A DNA stretch of 64,000 bases, taken from NCBI RefSeq assembly GCF_964340395.1, contig NC_135551.1:23717003-23781002 (forward strand). The letters are read 5' to 3'. This stretch comes from Glandiceps talaboti (lineage: Eukaryota > Hemichordata > Enteropneusta > Spengelidae). A program made the position numbers and the translations under genes. The notes beneath the pieces were generated by a model. It was given only the letters and a program-made list of their open reading frames with translations. It ran no database searches and was not told the origin of the DNA. Shown here piece after piece: positions 48,590 through 59,400 of this stretch; the first letter of the stretch is position 1, and the number at the start of each line of letters is the position of its first letter.

Positions 48590-49083
48590 GGTGTTTTTAG
48601 GTTTTTCTCCAGAAAGCCAACCTTGTAATCCACAGCCATTTAGACTAGTGAATAACGACCACGCCCATAGCAACAGCCATTGACCATGTACTTTTTGAGC
48701 TATAAGATTTTGACTAAAATTAACATTTTTACACCTAATTTGCATATCACTGATGAAATCATTGTATGCTCATAGATCCATTCCCTTTAAATTTCAGCCC
48801 AATCTGCACACATTTTAAAGCTAATTTGCATATCATAGTTGGGATCATCATGTCCTGAGCAATTCTTAATCTAAACAGCTCTAAGAATGTTCACACCCAA
48901 TCTCAGACCAATCTACCCAGTAGTTTCTGAGTTTAAGTTTTTTGACCCATATTACACACCGGTGGTGAGATCATTTTGATTTGAACAATTACCGACTAGA
49001 CATCCAAGGTAATACATCCACCAAATATCATATCAATCGGTCCTGTGGTTTTTGACTTTAAGTTGTTTACACACACCGGCACA

Positions 49084-49145
<62 letters not shown>

Positions 49146-49200
49146 GACACTTTGCTATGCTAATAGTACTACTGAACCTTATCACTTCAGTTGTGCTAAA
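48590..49200 (+). repeat. Dispersed repeat ending in (CA)n, duplicate
   Basis: Counterpart of 34560-35200 in the duplicated intron; the (CA)n tract is at about 49085-49140. Confidence 0.75.
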
Positions 49201-49439
49201 AATCACAACAAGACTTTTTATCATGTCTGTAGCATGAATGAACTGTGTTTTAATCATAGGCAGCTGTTTATGATGTGCTAAAATAGCATTGCCAAGCAAC
49301 CTCAAACAAAGATGCAATTTACATCTAGATGTGAAGAAGCACACAAAAGATTTAATGATTTCATTGCATCAATAAAACAAAAACCGTTCATTTCTCAGCT
49401 GTCAAAGCATTTTCTCGCACCACGAATCATGTCGTTTGA

Positions 49440-49730
49440 CAAAAAATGCACATCTCTGATGTGATCAGTTTTATTTGAACAATTTTCCATCTACACACCG
49501 TGCACCGTGGCCTAAGTAATGCATGCCCCCACCAAATACCAATGATCGGTCGTTTACACACATAGACGCACACATCCGCGTGCACACGCACGCACATACA
49601 CACACACTTCACCATGCCTACAATGCCATTGGCGCTATTTTTGCTGAATATATATATATAAAAAAGGGGGATAATGAAACACTAGATGGGGTCGGGTAAA
49701 GGAACCAAACAAATTATTTTTTAGGCCTAC
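49440..49730 (+). repeat. Dispersed repeat, ATGAAAAACTAG family, duplicate
   Basis: Counterpart of 35440-35800, with the CA-rich run, CTTCACCATG, GCCATTGGCGCTATTTTT and TAATGAAACACTAGATGGGG. Shorter in its middle. Confidence 0.65.
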
Positions 49731-49782
49731 TGTAGTAATGGATGGTAAATACACACACAAACACACAGACATACAGACAGAC

Positions 49783-49858
49783 ATACATACATACATATAC
49801 ATACATACATACATACATACATACATACATACATACATACATACATACATACATACAG
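49783..49858. repeat. (CATA)n microsatellite
   Basis: About 18 CATA units flanked by CAGA and CACA runs, in the intron of copy D. Confidence 0.95.
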
Positions 49859-50288
49859 ACAGACACACACACACAGAAACACACAGAGACACAGTAGAGA
49901 GAGAGATAGAGAGAAAGTGAGAGTCTCACTCTTCTTTCGCCATTAAGTAGACTCGTCTTCTTTTATTTTTGTGTGTGTGTATATATACATGTACATAATA
50001 TAGCGAGGAACACACTACCAGGGCTTTAAAACTGTTTTCTTTTCTTGCTATAATCATGTAGCTATAGCAGGCATCGTTAATGGTACCAAGTCCCAAGGCA
50101 TAAAAAAGTTGTGCATCGACATACATGAAGTGGGAGGAATCGAAGGAGGGGACACAGCCTACGAACACTCCAACTATAAAGTGTTTAAAAAGGATGGTTC
50201 TATCGCTGTCGGCCAACTTCTGGTCATCTGGAAGAAAACTGATGGTGTTTATCGCAAGGCGATCCAAATGGTCACTAAGAACAATTGA

Positions 50289-51265
50289 AGTCGACTGATG
50301 TGTATATTTGAAAAATGTGTTATTTTCGAATTCAATATTGTGACTTGGTAGTAAAAAGACTAAAGATCTGACTTTGAAGTTTACAGAATGAAATAATGTT
50401 ATTCTACTAAATGATTCATGTTTAATTAGAAAAATGAACACATATAAACCTAACATTTGTGAAGATTTTACAATCGACGTGTCCAAATAAGTACAGTGGT
50501 ACCAGTTAAGGTATACTAAGGGATATTAAAGTATTTATTGACTGGGTTGAAAGAGTGTCTCAATTTGGCCAGTATTGTCCATTTCATAATTGTGGTTTAT
50601 TTCAAAAGGATCATCCATGGGCTAGACGTATATTTTTACTTTTACAATATGCAGTAACAAACTTTCACAAACTGGTGACATGGTTGGTAAAGTATATAAC
50701 CTGGACATTGACTTTAGGTTTACCCCCTTTCAAACTTGTTTATTTTAGATGTGAAATAGTGCGTGTGCACTTTGTATGTAAATCAGTTGGTGGCGCATTT
50801 ATATGTTAAACTACCAGGTGGCAGAGTTGAATATTATGTAAATCATCTATCAGTGGATTAGCATCTTAGAGATGACTGGGTTGGTGGTTGGTAAACTAGG
50901 CTATTGAATTTACATACATTATAAAAGGGACAGTGTAACCAATTCTGACATATACATTGATGATAACAAAGTGCATATGTCATTTATAAAGTTTGATAAT
51001 ATAGCTTGTAGTTTTAATGAGTCATTTGCATAATTTATGATTTTCAGTAATTAGTATACATCTTACAAATGCACTCTTCCAATATAATAAAATTTGGTAC
51101 TTCAAACATAACTAATCACACGTTTTCAACTCTTATTGTGTGTAGGAACGAATATCTAAAGACTTTGCCCATAAGGAAGGCATTCGTATGTTCGGGTGTA
51201 GTTCACAACCAAACAACAGTTTAATGAGTCATGTGTAATTGTCCTCTATGTCAATCATGCTCTTT
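50289..51265. other. Intergenic between convergent genes, duplicate
   Basis: Counterpart of 36662-37647; small indels and substitutions; no gene called. Confidence 0.45.
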
Positions 51266-51754
51266 TCAGATTATTCGAACTCTCACTTTTGAAGTGGATT
51301 TTCTTTTCGCTTCGCTTTCATGTTCTATTTTTGTTTGAAAGCGGCTTTCGATGATGACTGCAATGATTAACATGATTATGACGAATGTTGGACGACCAAC
51401 AGCAGCGAAGACGAACTTGAACTTGTTGACCGATGTAGTGAAAGTCGAACAACTTTTTACCATAGAGTCATCGTTAAGGATAGATTTTACACAAGTTTCG
51501 TACATTGTCCAGTAGTCTAATCCATTCAGGTCGTATGAGATTGTACTTGTGTCATCTATAGTTACTTGATTAGAGCCATACACCAACTCATATTTTGTAA
51601 TGTTTTCGGGCGAGGCTGGGAGAGTCCACGACACAGTAGCAGACGAGGTCGTAATGGCTGATATTACTATGTCTGTGACAGCAGAATTACTAGATGACGT
51701 AGCAATGGAAGTAACGCAGTAAATGATGAAAACGATAAGTTGTGTTGCCGCCAT
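51266..51754 (-). CDS. Small type I membrane protein with one fibronectin III domain, copy 2
   Basis: 162 residues: signal peptide about 1-20 (MAATQLIVFIIYCVTSIATS), an FN3 domain nearly identical to copy 1 (SAVTDIVISAI, VSWTLP, NITKYELVYG, YETCVKSI), a membrane helix (FVFAAVGRPTFVIIMLIIAV) and a basic tail. The linker before the membrane helix differs (SVNKFKF for SYTPVNKF), and an Arg-Pro sits inside the membrane segment where copy 1 has Cys-Ala. The ATG follows a likely leader-intron acceptor (TTTCTCCATTTCAG). The frame is intact with mostly conservative changes, so both copies may be functional. Convergent with SnoaL-like copy D. Confidence 0.75.
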   Translation of the reverse strand: MAATQLIVFIIYCVTSIATSSSNSAVTDIVISAITTSSATVSWTLPASPENITKYELVYGSNQVTIDDTSTISYDLNGLDYWTMYETCVKSILNDDSMVKSCSTFTTSVNKFKFVFAAVGRPTFVIIMLIIAVIIESRFQTKIEHESEAKRKSTSKVRVRII

Positions 51755-51816
51755 CGTTGATTACTTGATCTGAAATGGAGAAATAATTCAAGAAAATTAC
51801 ATTGATCTCAAAAAAC

Positions 51817-51821
<5 letters not shown>

Positions 51822-51887
<66 letters not shown>

Positions 51888-51888
51888 C
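51822..51888. repeat. (GACA)n microsatellite
   Basis: About 16 GACA units upstream of the FN3 gene; the long (GA)n part seen at 38287 is missing here. Confidence 0.95.
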
Positions 51889-53309
51889 CAACGATATCAA
51901 AGTCCCTAAAACTTCTGATTTTAGCCGTTTATATTAAGTATCCTTCACACCATACAAAACTTGTGAAGTACATAGCTATCAACGTCTCTGATTTCCCAGC
52001 CACGTGGAAGGCGTGTATACTAACGAGCCTTCCATTATCAATTCAATGAACTGGTACCTTCGTCATTTCTACAGCAGTACTAGTGCTTGTTCTCTATTGT
52101 GTGAAAACCAACAAAGTTCGACATGTATAAACAGCGCCATATCTGAACCCAAAAACAATAATTACAAATTCTTCAAATTGTTCTTTCTCTTCCAAGGCTT
52201 TTCGTCTCAAGCCGTAAAAATGAAAATTCGTGTAATTTGAAGTAAAATATATAGGTTTTACTTCATTTTAGAGTCGATGGCGACATACTAGTATGTTATA
52301 GTAAGAAATCCTAGGTGAAAATAGTGGTGAAATGTATGATATAGCATGACATTTGCAAATAAACGTAAAGATAGATGTATAAGTGTAAGCCGTTCTTTTC
52401 CGAATGTGGGATTTACAAAATAAGATTGCTGACGTCATTAGCGATTTTAGATCATATACATAACATGTAAGTGATGTTCGGTATTCATGAACCTAAAGTT
52501 GCCATATATTGCAACGTGAACTATAGAGTAATCTATGTGTAGTAGCAACACTGTGCTATAATAGAAAAGAGAACTGGTCATTTACTGTAATTTATTGTAC
52601 GACTGTGAATGACAGTGCTGTTATATAATATCTTGCACGTTTGAAACACAGACTTGTGTGTGATTTAAATAACGAAGAATACCCCCCCACCCCCCTCTTT
52701 TTGTTTTATATAAGTTTTGTACCCAGTCGGGACAATGCGGTCTTTGCTACTTAATTGCTCCGTTATTATGTAAACATACATTGCCATCGTATATGCATAC
52801 CTGATGCAAATCGTGGTTAAGTCAACAGTAGCTGTTTACTCTTAGTTAAGTTTTATGCCCTTGACGTATGCCTTCTTGAAGTTGGTAGTGTCTACAGTCT
52901 GTACTAGACTTGTTTGGTTCAAAACTTGTATACGTGGTTAGACCCACGTCCGTCTCCTGGAAGCACATACAATAAAAAAAACATAATTTGTTTTGATTAT
53001 TGAACTAACAAACAAACAAACACCATGCCCTCGATTCACTATTCATACACCGCTCTATACTAATGCCTGGTGCCGTTAATATTGCGGTCGAAAATCTCTA
53101 TAAACTTAATTTTACGTTTACGGGTGTACAATTACACCACTCAATATGCTACGTTGACCCAGTTCGGTCGACAGTCAATTCCTTTGTTACCTGTACTGGT
53201 AGTATGTTGCCATAACACGACTCACTAAATGCAATAGGAGTTGGATTTTGTACATATTACCTGTTTATAAAGCCTTGTTTCGGTCCATTGGTATTCTTTT
53301 ACGTTACAG
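51889..53309. other. Duplicated flank, no gene recognised
   Basis: Counterpart of about 38690-40081. The 52004-52240 frame is not supported by any domain. Confidence 0.45.
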
Positions 53310-53434
53310 CAGAGATTTTGATCGAAATTTGGAAGAATAACTTGTCGTACGAGTATCAGAATAAACCGGATTTCGACACGGAAACGTGTACGAATGATTG
53401 TGACGTTAATTTGGCGTTCACTGTTGTCGTATAG
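53310..53434 (+). CDS. Candidate terminal exon, duplicate of 40082-40206 (uncertain)
   Basis: After TTTTACGTTACAG the frame reads EILIEIWKNNLSYEYQNKPD, FDTETCTNDCD, then diverges (VNLAFTVVV) to TAG. An indel near the end is compensated so that the stop is kept. Weak support for coding. Confidence 0.25.
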
Positions 53435-53839
53435 TATGGTATATATGAATAATTGGGGTCATATACAGGCAACTCACAATACTTGAACAGTTTTAGCGAA
53501 CAAAAGTCCACAGTCACCTATAAATTACAGTACAATATTAATAAGGTCAGCAATATTTAATAGAAAGTTATAGCGGCGATTTTAAATTGTGATCAGTCTT
53601 AATTACCTTATATGCAGACATTCACCAGCACTCTCCTTCTTCAGTTCATATGTCACTGCAAATTATGGTTGGTTAGAAACACATTGCATGAGTTTCATGT
53701 ACAAGGTCATACATCTATAAATAAATTTCTCTCAAAAGTGGTATTCAGCGCATGTCAAATGTGACAGGCCTTGTATTGTCACATGACAGTCTGTGTGCAA
53801 TAACCGTGGATTTGATTTTTTTCCCCTAATAGCTGTAGA

Positions 53840-54190
53840 CCATATACGAAATCGCTAGCTAGAGTACGGAGTACTCTCTCCCCGAAATTACAGCATCCAG
53901 TTAGTCCCCAGGTTGACTAACGAAGTATCGGAAACTCTCCCCTTTTTATACACTAAAACCCCGCCAAAATTAAGCTAATGAACTACAAATAAGACTTTAA
54001 TATGTTACGAGGCCGTATTCCATGTTTGGGAATAGCGGGAAAATATACCCCATGTGACCTGCCGACGTGGCTGAAGGTTACCGTGTGTTTACTCCCGGTC
54101 AAACTCCACGTAGTAATTACTGTCTGTAGGAAACAACGGAAAAAACCTAACGCTATATACTTGGCTTAGGATAACATCCGACCGCCACAC
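53840..54190. other. Extra DNA relative to the first block
   Basis: Between AATAGCTGTAG and TATGGCCAGTCTCAAGTCAC, which sit about 80 bp apart in the first block (near 40630-40715), this copy has about 430 bp. The interior is GC-richer (CTGCCGACGTGGCTGAAGGT). Likely an insertion; no protein or terminal repeat recognised. Confidence 0.5.
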
Positions 54191-54280
54191 TATGGCCAGT
54201 CTCAAGTCACCAAACTCCTCGCAACGTCAAGATCTTCAACTTGTATTCACCCAATATACAAAGTGATACATAACATGTAA

Positions 54281-54790
54281 ACCCACCTTTTTACCTTATG
54301 TAAGGAAGGTTTTATATTTGGGATGAAGAGTGTGTGTGTGTGTGTGTGTCTGTGTGTCTCTGTGTGTGCGTGTCTGTATCACCATTTCCGAACAAACGGC
54401 TGCATCAATTCGAACAAAATTTGATAGACATGTTTGTAGGGTAATGGCAAGAACTGATTAGGTTTTGGTAATAATCCGATGAATGTTAATGACCAATTTG
54501 AGTAATTAATCGATCAAACTAGTATAAAGTTGGCATCAGCATTATCTTGAACGTTATATTGAGCGTCAAATGGCCTCAGATCCGAAGACACCGGACGGAC
54601 TCAAACCTGAGATAATACCGTTGAGACTACAGGGATGGATTCTGCTTCACTACCGTCGGGTGTATTCGGTTTGAGGCTATCTGACACTCAATATGACGCT
54701 ACCTGAATCTGATGCCAACTTTATACTTGTGCTCTACACTGAGAAAGACTCTGTTTTCAGGGGTTCCGTGCCAACCTTACAGGACACACA
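54281..54790 (+). repeat. Repeat matching 41585-42055 plus 45770-45810
   Basis: Continuous here but split in the first block by about 3.7 kb that contains the LINE at 42400-45080. Includes a short (GT)n near 54331. Confidence 0.7.
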
Positions 54791-55088
54791 TGAGTACTAG
54801 TCATTGAGCCACTATGCTGTCGCTTGTGGGTGATGTGCAAGCTGTTAAACAAAAAATGTAAGTGCATAAAATAAACCATAAACAAATAGCTATAAATAAA
54901 CATTCAAATATAACATAAACTCTGTCTCTTGGTACATCCAATACATATGGTATGGTGTCACAACACTGCGCCATGGCCACCTTTAAGCAACAGTTATTTG
55001 TTAGAAAATTGACTTCTCGCTATTGCACGCCACGAGTTGCATTGTGTCATCTTTTGGTACACAAACTTGCATGTGTAGCTGTACATGT
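54791..55088. other. Short intergenic, nothing recognised
   Basis: AT-rich DNA up to the target site of the L1/Tx1-type element. Confidence 0.4.
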
Positions 55089-55105
55089 AACACATAAGAA
55101 ATGAA
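55089..55105. repeat. Target-site duplication, left copy
   Basis: AACACATAAGAAATGAA, identical to 60165-60181 on the far side of the retrotransposon's A-tract. Confidence 0.9.
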
Positions 55106-55355
55106 TAGCTACTGGCATATTGTATAACAAACATTCAACCAAGGGCGCTCTGTTCTGTAATCTAAGGAAGCAGTCATCAGATCGCTCTAGTTTTTCGGAC
55201 ACTTTTTTCACAGTTGTAAGTGAAATTTACTTCGTAAGAGTTGTTATATGTATCGTAGAACTGTTTCTCTTGTTTACTGAGGCCTAATTGACTACATTTG
55301 GCGGTCAGAAGACGAGAATTAGTTTCATTTGGATTTGACGTGTTGTCGTGCAGCA

Positions 55356-56483
55356 ATGGCGCAGGCTACATTCGCCCAGGTGGTGTCAAACAAGCAGAAT
55401 TCCACCTCGGATGACGAACACAAGCCGCCTGTTTTGCCTGTCTTCCTGAAACAGTCTGATGTAATACCAATTGGCAGTATGCAATGGCTTCACGGTGAGG
55501 AAATTATAACTGCGATTGCAGAAGTAATAACAATGCAAAGTTTAGAAGGTTTACAGAGAATAAGAGGCTTGTGGAGAATTTATCTGAACGATCAAGCAGA
55601 TAGAACAATACTTGTTCAACACGGGCTTAATCTACGAGGTAAAGCAATCGAACTTTGGGATAAAAATCCGTACCGAAGAGAAGTTAATGAGAACTGGGTA
55701 AGATTAGTTATCAAAGATATACCCCTTTCTGTTGATGACGGTGTTATCGTCGACAAGCTCGGCATTGCAGGATGCAAAGTGAAAACAGACATAACACGGT
55801 TAAAATGGAGGCTAAATGGAAAACTAACGGATATATTTAATGGTGACAGAGATGTCTTTATTGAAAAGCCAACGAATCAGTTGCCTAGCATTCTTAAAGT
55901 CGGAATATTCTCGGCAAAGATAGTGTGTCGGCAACTTCAAGATATTGCAAATAAGCAAATTACATGCAACAACTGTCTAGAAGTAGGCCACAGCAGGCAA
56001 GTGTGTACCAAGCCATTGAAATGCAAGAAATGTAGTGGTGAGGGACATATGGCGATGGAATGTGTCAAGGTAAATGAAGGAAAGAAAGCGGTGAAAGAAG
56101 CACAGCTGCCTTCAATGTCAGATATGGAGATCGGAGACGGGTCGTTAGCAACAACATCGAAGGCAGGAGTAAAAGAAGACCGGAAAGCTCAAACTTCGAT
56201 AATGACCTACCTCCGAGACAGTAAGGAAATACAGCAAAGACGAGGAATGCAGAAAGAAGAGACGACGATATTGAGTGAAGAGAATGAGACGGAATGTGGA
56301 GATAGTGAAGCGACCGAAACAGACGACAGCATTTGTCAACAGTACAACACCACAAAGGAAAAAGTGTCGGACTTATCACCAGAATCTCCGACGATACTGT
56401 CGGTACATCATAGCGGTGACTCAAGACGGAAGAAGAAAAGAAAGAGAAAATGTCGAAATAAGTCCGGCTCCAAATATCGCTAA
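55356..56483 (+). CDS. LINE ORF1: nucleic-acid-binding protein with two zinc knuckles
   Basis: The frame opens at 55329 (MDLTCCRAA); the second ATG at 55356 (MAQATFAQVV) is the more likely start, because MAQATFAQVV resembles N-termini of zinc-knuckle ORF1 proteins. Length is 384 or 375 residues. A central region about 60-200 (RGLWRIYLNDQADR, LWDKNP, WVRLVIKDIP) looks RRM-like. Two CX2CX4HX4C knuckles follow at about 213-226 (CNNCLEVGHSRQVC) and 232-245 (CKKCSGEGHMAMEC), counting from 55329. The C-terminus is acidic, then strongly basic (KKKRKRK). Expected to coat the element RNA. Its TAA shares one base with the ORF2 ATG. Confidence 0.88.
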   Translation: MAQATFAQVVSNKQNSTSDDEHKPPVLPVFLKQSDVIPIGSMQWLHGEEIITAIAEVITMQSLEGLQRIRGLWRIYLNDQADRTILVQHGLNLRGKAIELWDKNPYRREVNENWVRLVIKDIPLSVDDGVIVDKLGIAGCKVKTDITRLKWRLNGKLTDIFNGDRDVFIEKPTNQLPSILKVGIFSAKIVCRQLQDIANKQITCNNCLEVGHSRQVCTKPLKCKKCSGEGHMAMECVKVNEGKKAVKEAQLPSMSDMEIGDGSLATTSKAGVKEDRKAQTSIMTYLRDSKEIQQRRGMQKEETTILSEENETECGDSEATETDDSICQQYNTTKEKVSDLSPESPTILSVHHSGDSRRKKKRKRKCRNKSGSKYR

Positions 56484-59400
56484 TGAACAATTTCAAGATT
56501 TTAACCCTGAACACCAGGGGTTTGAACGATAGAAATAAGAGAAAGTGTGTACAGCAATGGATCAAACATCAAAAAGCTAACATTGTAGTTTTACAAGAAG
56601 TTCATATTGAGAATATTAATGCCGTGAGATGGGGGTTAAATATGAGTGGGAAAATTTATTATTCGAAAGGGGATTGCTATTCCAGGGGAACAGCAATTTG
56701 GATTGATAACCATTTAAGTTTTAAAGTTGAAAATGTTACAGTTGATGACGATGGGAGAATTGTAATCGTTAATGGTCATCAAGACACTTTAAAACTGTCA
56801 ATTTGTGCGGTTTATGCACCGAATAATGTAAATGAAAGAAAAGAATTTTTCAATAAGTTGAGTAAGCTCCTTGAGGAGAAGTGTACATATGAAAATATTG
56901 TGATTGCCGGGGACTTTAACTGTGCAATGAATAACCACATAGACAGGTTACCCAGCAGGAAAAATCAGAATGACAGTTCTGTTAATGCATTACGTAATAT
57001 TGTCAGCCAGTTTCAGCTCGTAGATACTTGGAGGAATTACCACCCAGACAATAGACAATTTACATGGCGCAGACTTCAACCATCGCCAATTCACAGTCGG
57101 ATTGATTATATATTCATGTCTAAACATCTGTTGTCTAAAGTGAGTAAAGTAGATATCAGACCAGCCGTAAAGACAGATCACATGGCAGTTTTTGTAGAAA
57201 TAAAAGCACAGTCGGAAAAAAGAGGGCCAGGAGTATGGAAATTTAATAACAAGCTACTACAAAGAGACAACTTCATAAATAGTGTAAAGAAAATAATTCG
57301 AGATTTCAAGCAGAAAGTTTTCACAGACAAGAGAACACATTGGGACATGCTCAAAAAAAGTATTAAAGAACATACACTAGGGACAACAAGAAACGCTACA
57401 AAGAACTGTAATAATGACATTTTGAAGCTTGAAAGGCGAATACGTGAACAGGAAAAGGAAATGATACAAAATCCAACAGACGACAATATACAGAATTATG
57501 CGAAAACCAAACAGGAGCTAAATGACATATACGAAGTACTAGCAGCGGGAGCACAGATACGGTCACGAGCAAAGTGGATAGAAAAGGGTGAAAGAAGTAC
57601 AAAATACTTCCTCAGCTTGGAAAAGCACAATGCCGTAAAGAAAGAAATGAAAGAAGTTTTAAATGAAGAAGGCAAAAAAGTCACAGATACAAAAGATGTG
57701 TTAAATACGCAAAAGAAATTTTACCAAAAACTCTACCAACAAAAAGAAACGGAAATGAATTTACGCGTTTTTCTTGGCAATACTCCGATTCCTCAGCTAA
57801 CTGAAACAGACAAAGGTATCTGCAATGGTTTATTGACAGAGAATGAGTGTTTTGCGGCGTTGAAAAAAATGGCGGGAAACAAATCTCCGGGCACTGATGG
57901 ATTAACTACAGAATTTTATCGCTTCTTTTGGAATGATTTGAAATCTTTGCTCGTCGCCTCCCTAAATGAAGCTTGGGAAGTTGGTGAGCTGTCAGTATCT
58001 CAAAGGAGAGGAATGATCTCCTTATTGTTTAAAAAAGGAGCAGAAAATGACCTGAATAACTGGAGACCTGTTACTCTGTTGAATATTGACTATAAGATCG
58101 CAACTAAAGCCTTGTCGAACAGACTAAAGCAAGTGCTGCCCTCGATCATTCACAGCGATCAGACTGGTTATTTGAAAGGCAGGTATCTTGGCGAAAATAT
58201 TCGACTGATATCTGATATCCTTCATTTTACTAAGAAGAGAAAGATGAAGGGTGCCATTTTATTTGTAGATTACAATAAAGCGTTTGACAGTGTAAATTGG
58301 GATTTTATGTTTCAAGTGTTGGAAAAATTTAATTTTGATACAAGCTTTATACAGTGGATCAAAACACTTTACATGAATATTACAAGTAGTATTAGTTATA
58401 AGGGTTGGAATACGGATTATTTTTCACTTCAGAGAGGGGTACGACAGGGTTGCCCACTCTCCGCATTGTTGTTTTTACTTGTAATAGAGGTACTTGCATG
58501 TAAGATTCGACATGACAGGTTAATTAAGGGTATAAAGCTACCAAATGATAGTAATGCAAAAATATCCCTGCTGGCGGATGACACTACAATTTTTGTTGAG
58601 GACAAGGGGTCTGTTGATGAAGTGCTAAAAGTAATGAGTGATTTTAATAAGTGTAGTGGGTTGCAGATGAACGCTAATAAAACAAAAGCAATGTGGATTG
58701 GGATAGATAGGGAGTGTACCGAAAGGATTGGGGACATTACATGGACAAACGAACCTATTAAGACGTTGGGTGTATACTTTGGTTATGATATTGATAAATG
58801 TCTGACTTTGAATTGGGAAGGAAAAATTAAGAAACTAGAAAGGACGCTTAATAGCTGGGCAAGGAGAGATCTCACCATTTATGGTCGAGTGTTAATTGTT
58901 AAAGTGTTGGCAATATCTCAAATACAGTTTTTGGCTACAGTGATTGGTATACCCGATGTAGTCAGGGTGAAAATACAGACGCTTATTGACAATTTCACAA
59001 AAAGAAGACGTCCTTTTAAAACTCGTATCCTCGAGTGCTCTTACGACAAAGGTGGTATTAAGTATGTGAATCTCACTAATCATTTGAAAGCTATTTGGGC
59101 AATGTGGGTAAAACGGCTTGTAATGGGAAAAGGGAAAACCTGGACTGCGATCCCATGGATGTATTTTCAGCTTGACCGTTTGACGGACGTATTCCATCAA
59201 AATAATGAATGGAAAAAACTGCACAGTAATATACAGACACAATTACCTTTCTTTTATGTAAATGTTTTGAACTCCTGGTTTGTAGTTAGTCATAGAGTTT
59301 TGGGTAAGACATTTTTACGCAATTGGTCGGCTAGATACAGAATATTTTATAATTCTTGTGAAACCGATCTGGACACAGAATATGGTATTTGGAGAAACTC

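Larger units (their letters stand above)
47332..50288 (+). pseudogene. SnoaL-like gene copy D, start of exon 1 deleted
   Basis: The remnant of exon 1 runs about 47332-47436 ([20 protein letters not shown] ... METMIGIE) and ends at the same donor as copy C, GAAG/GTAGGT. Exon 2, 50062-50288, is fully open ([52 protein letters not shown]) and stops at TGA. Compared with copy C about 120 bp including the ATG and the first ~24 residues are gone; the deletion joins ACTACACTATCA directly to codons for YESSDD. The exon frame stays open upstream to an ATG at 47034, through the GA/GACA tract. It is therefore either a pseudogene or a gene with a new N-terminus. Splice sites and both coding parts show no other damage. 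Confidence 0.7.

Noticed and set aside
49926-50486. 186-codon minus frame (MDTSIVKSSQMLGLYVF...)
   Set aside because: It is antisense to exon 2 of SnoaL-like copy D and its flanks; the plus-strand exon explains the conservation.
56065-56565. Minus-strand open frames inside the LINE (56065-56565, 57178-57486, 58429-58737, 58892-59242)
   Set aside because: Antisense shadows of ORF1 and ORF2.
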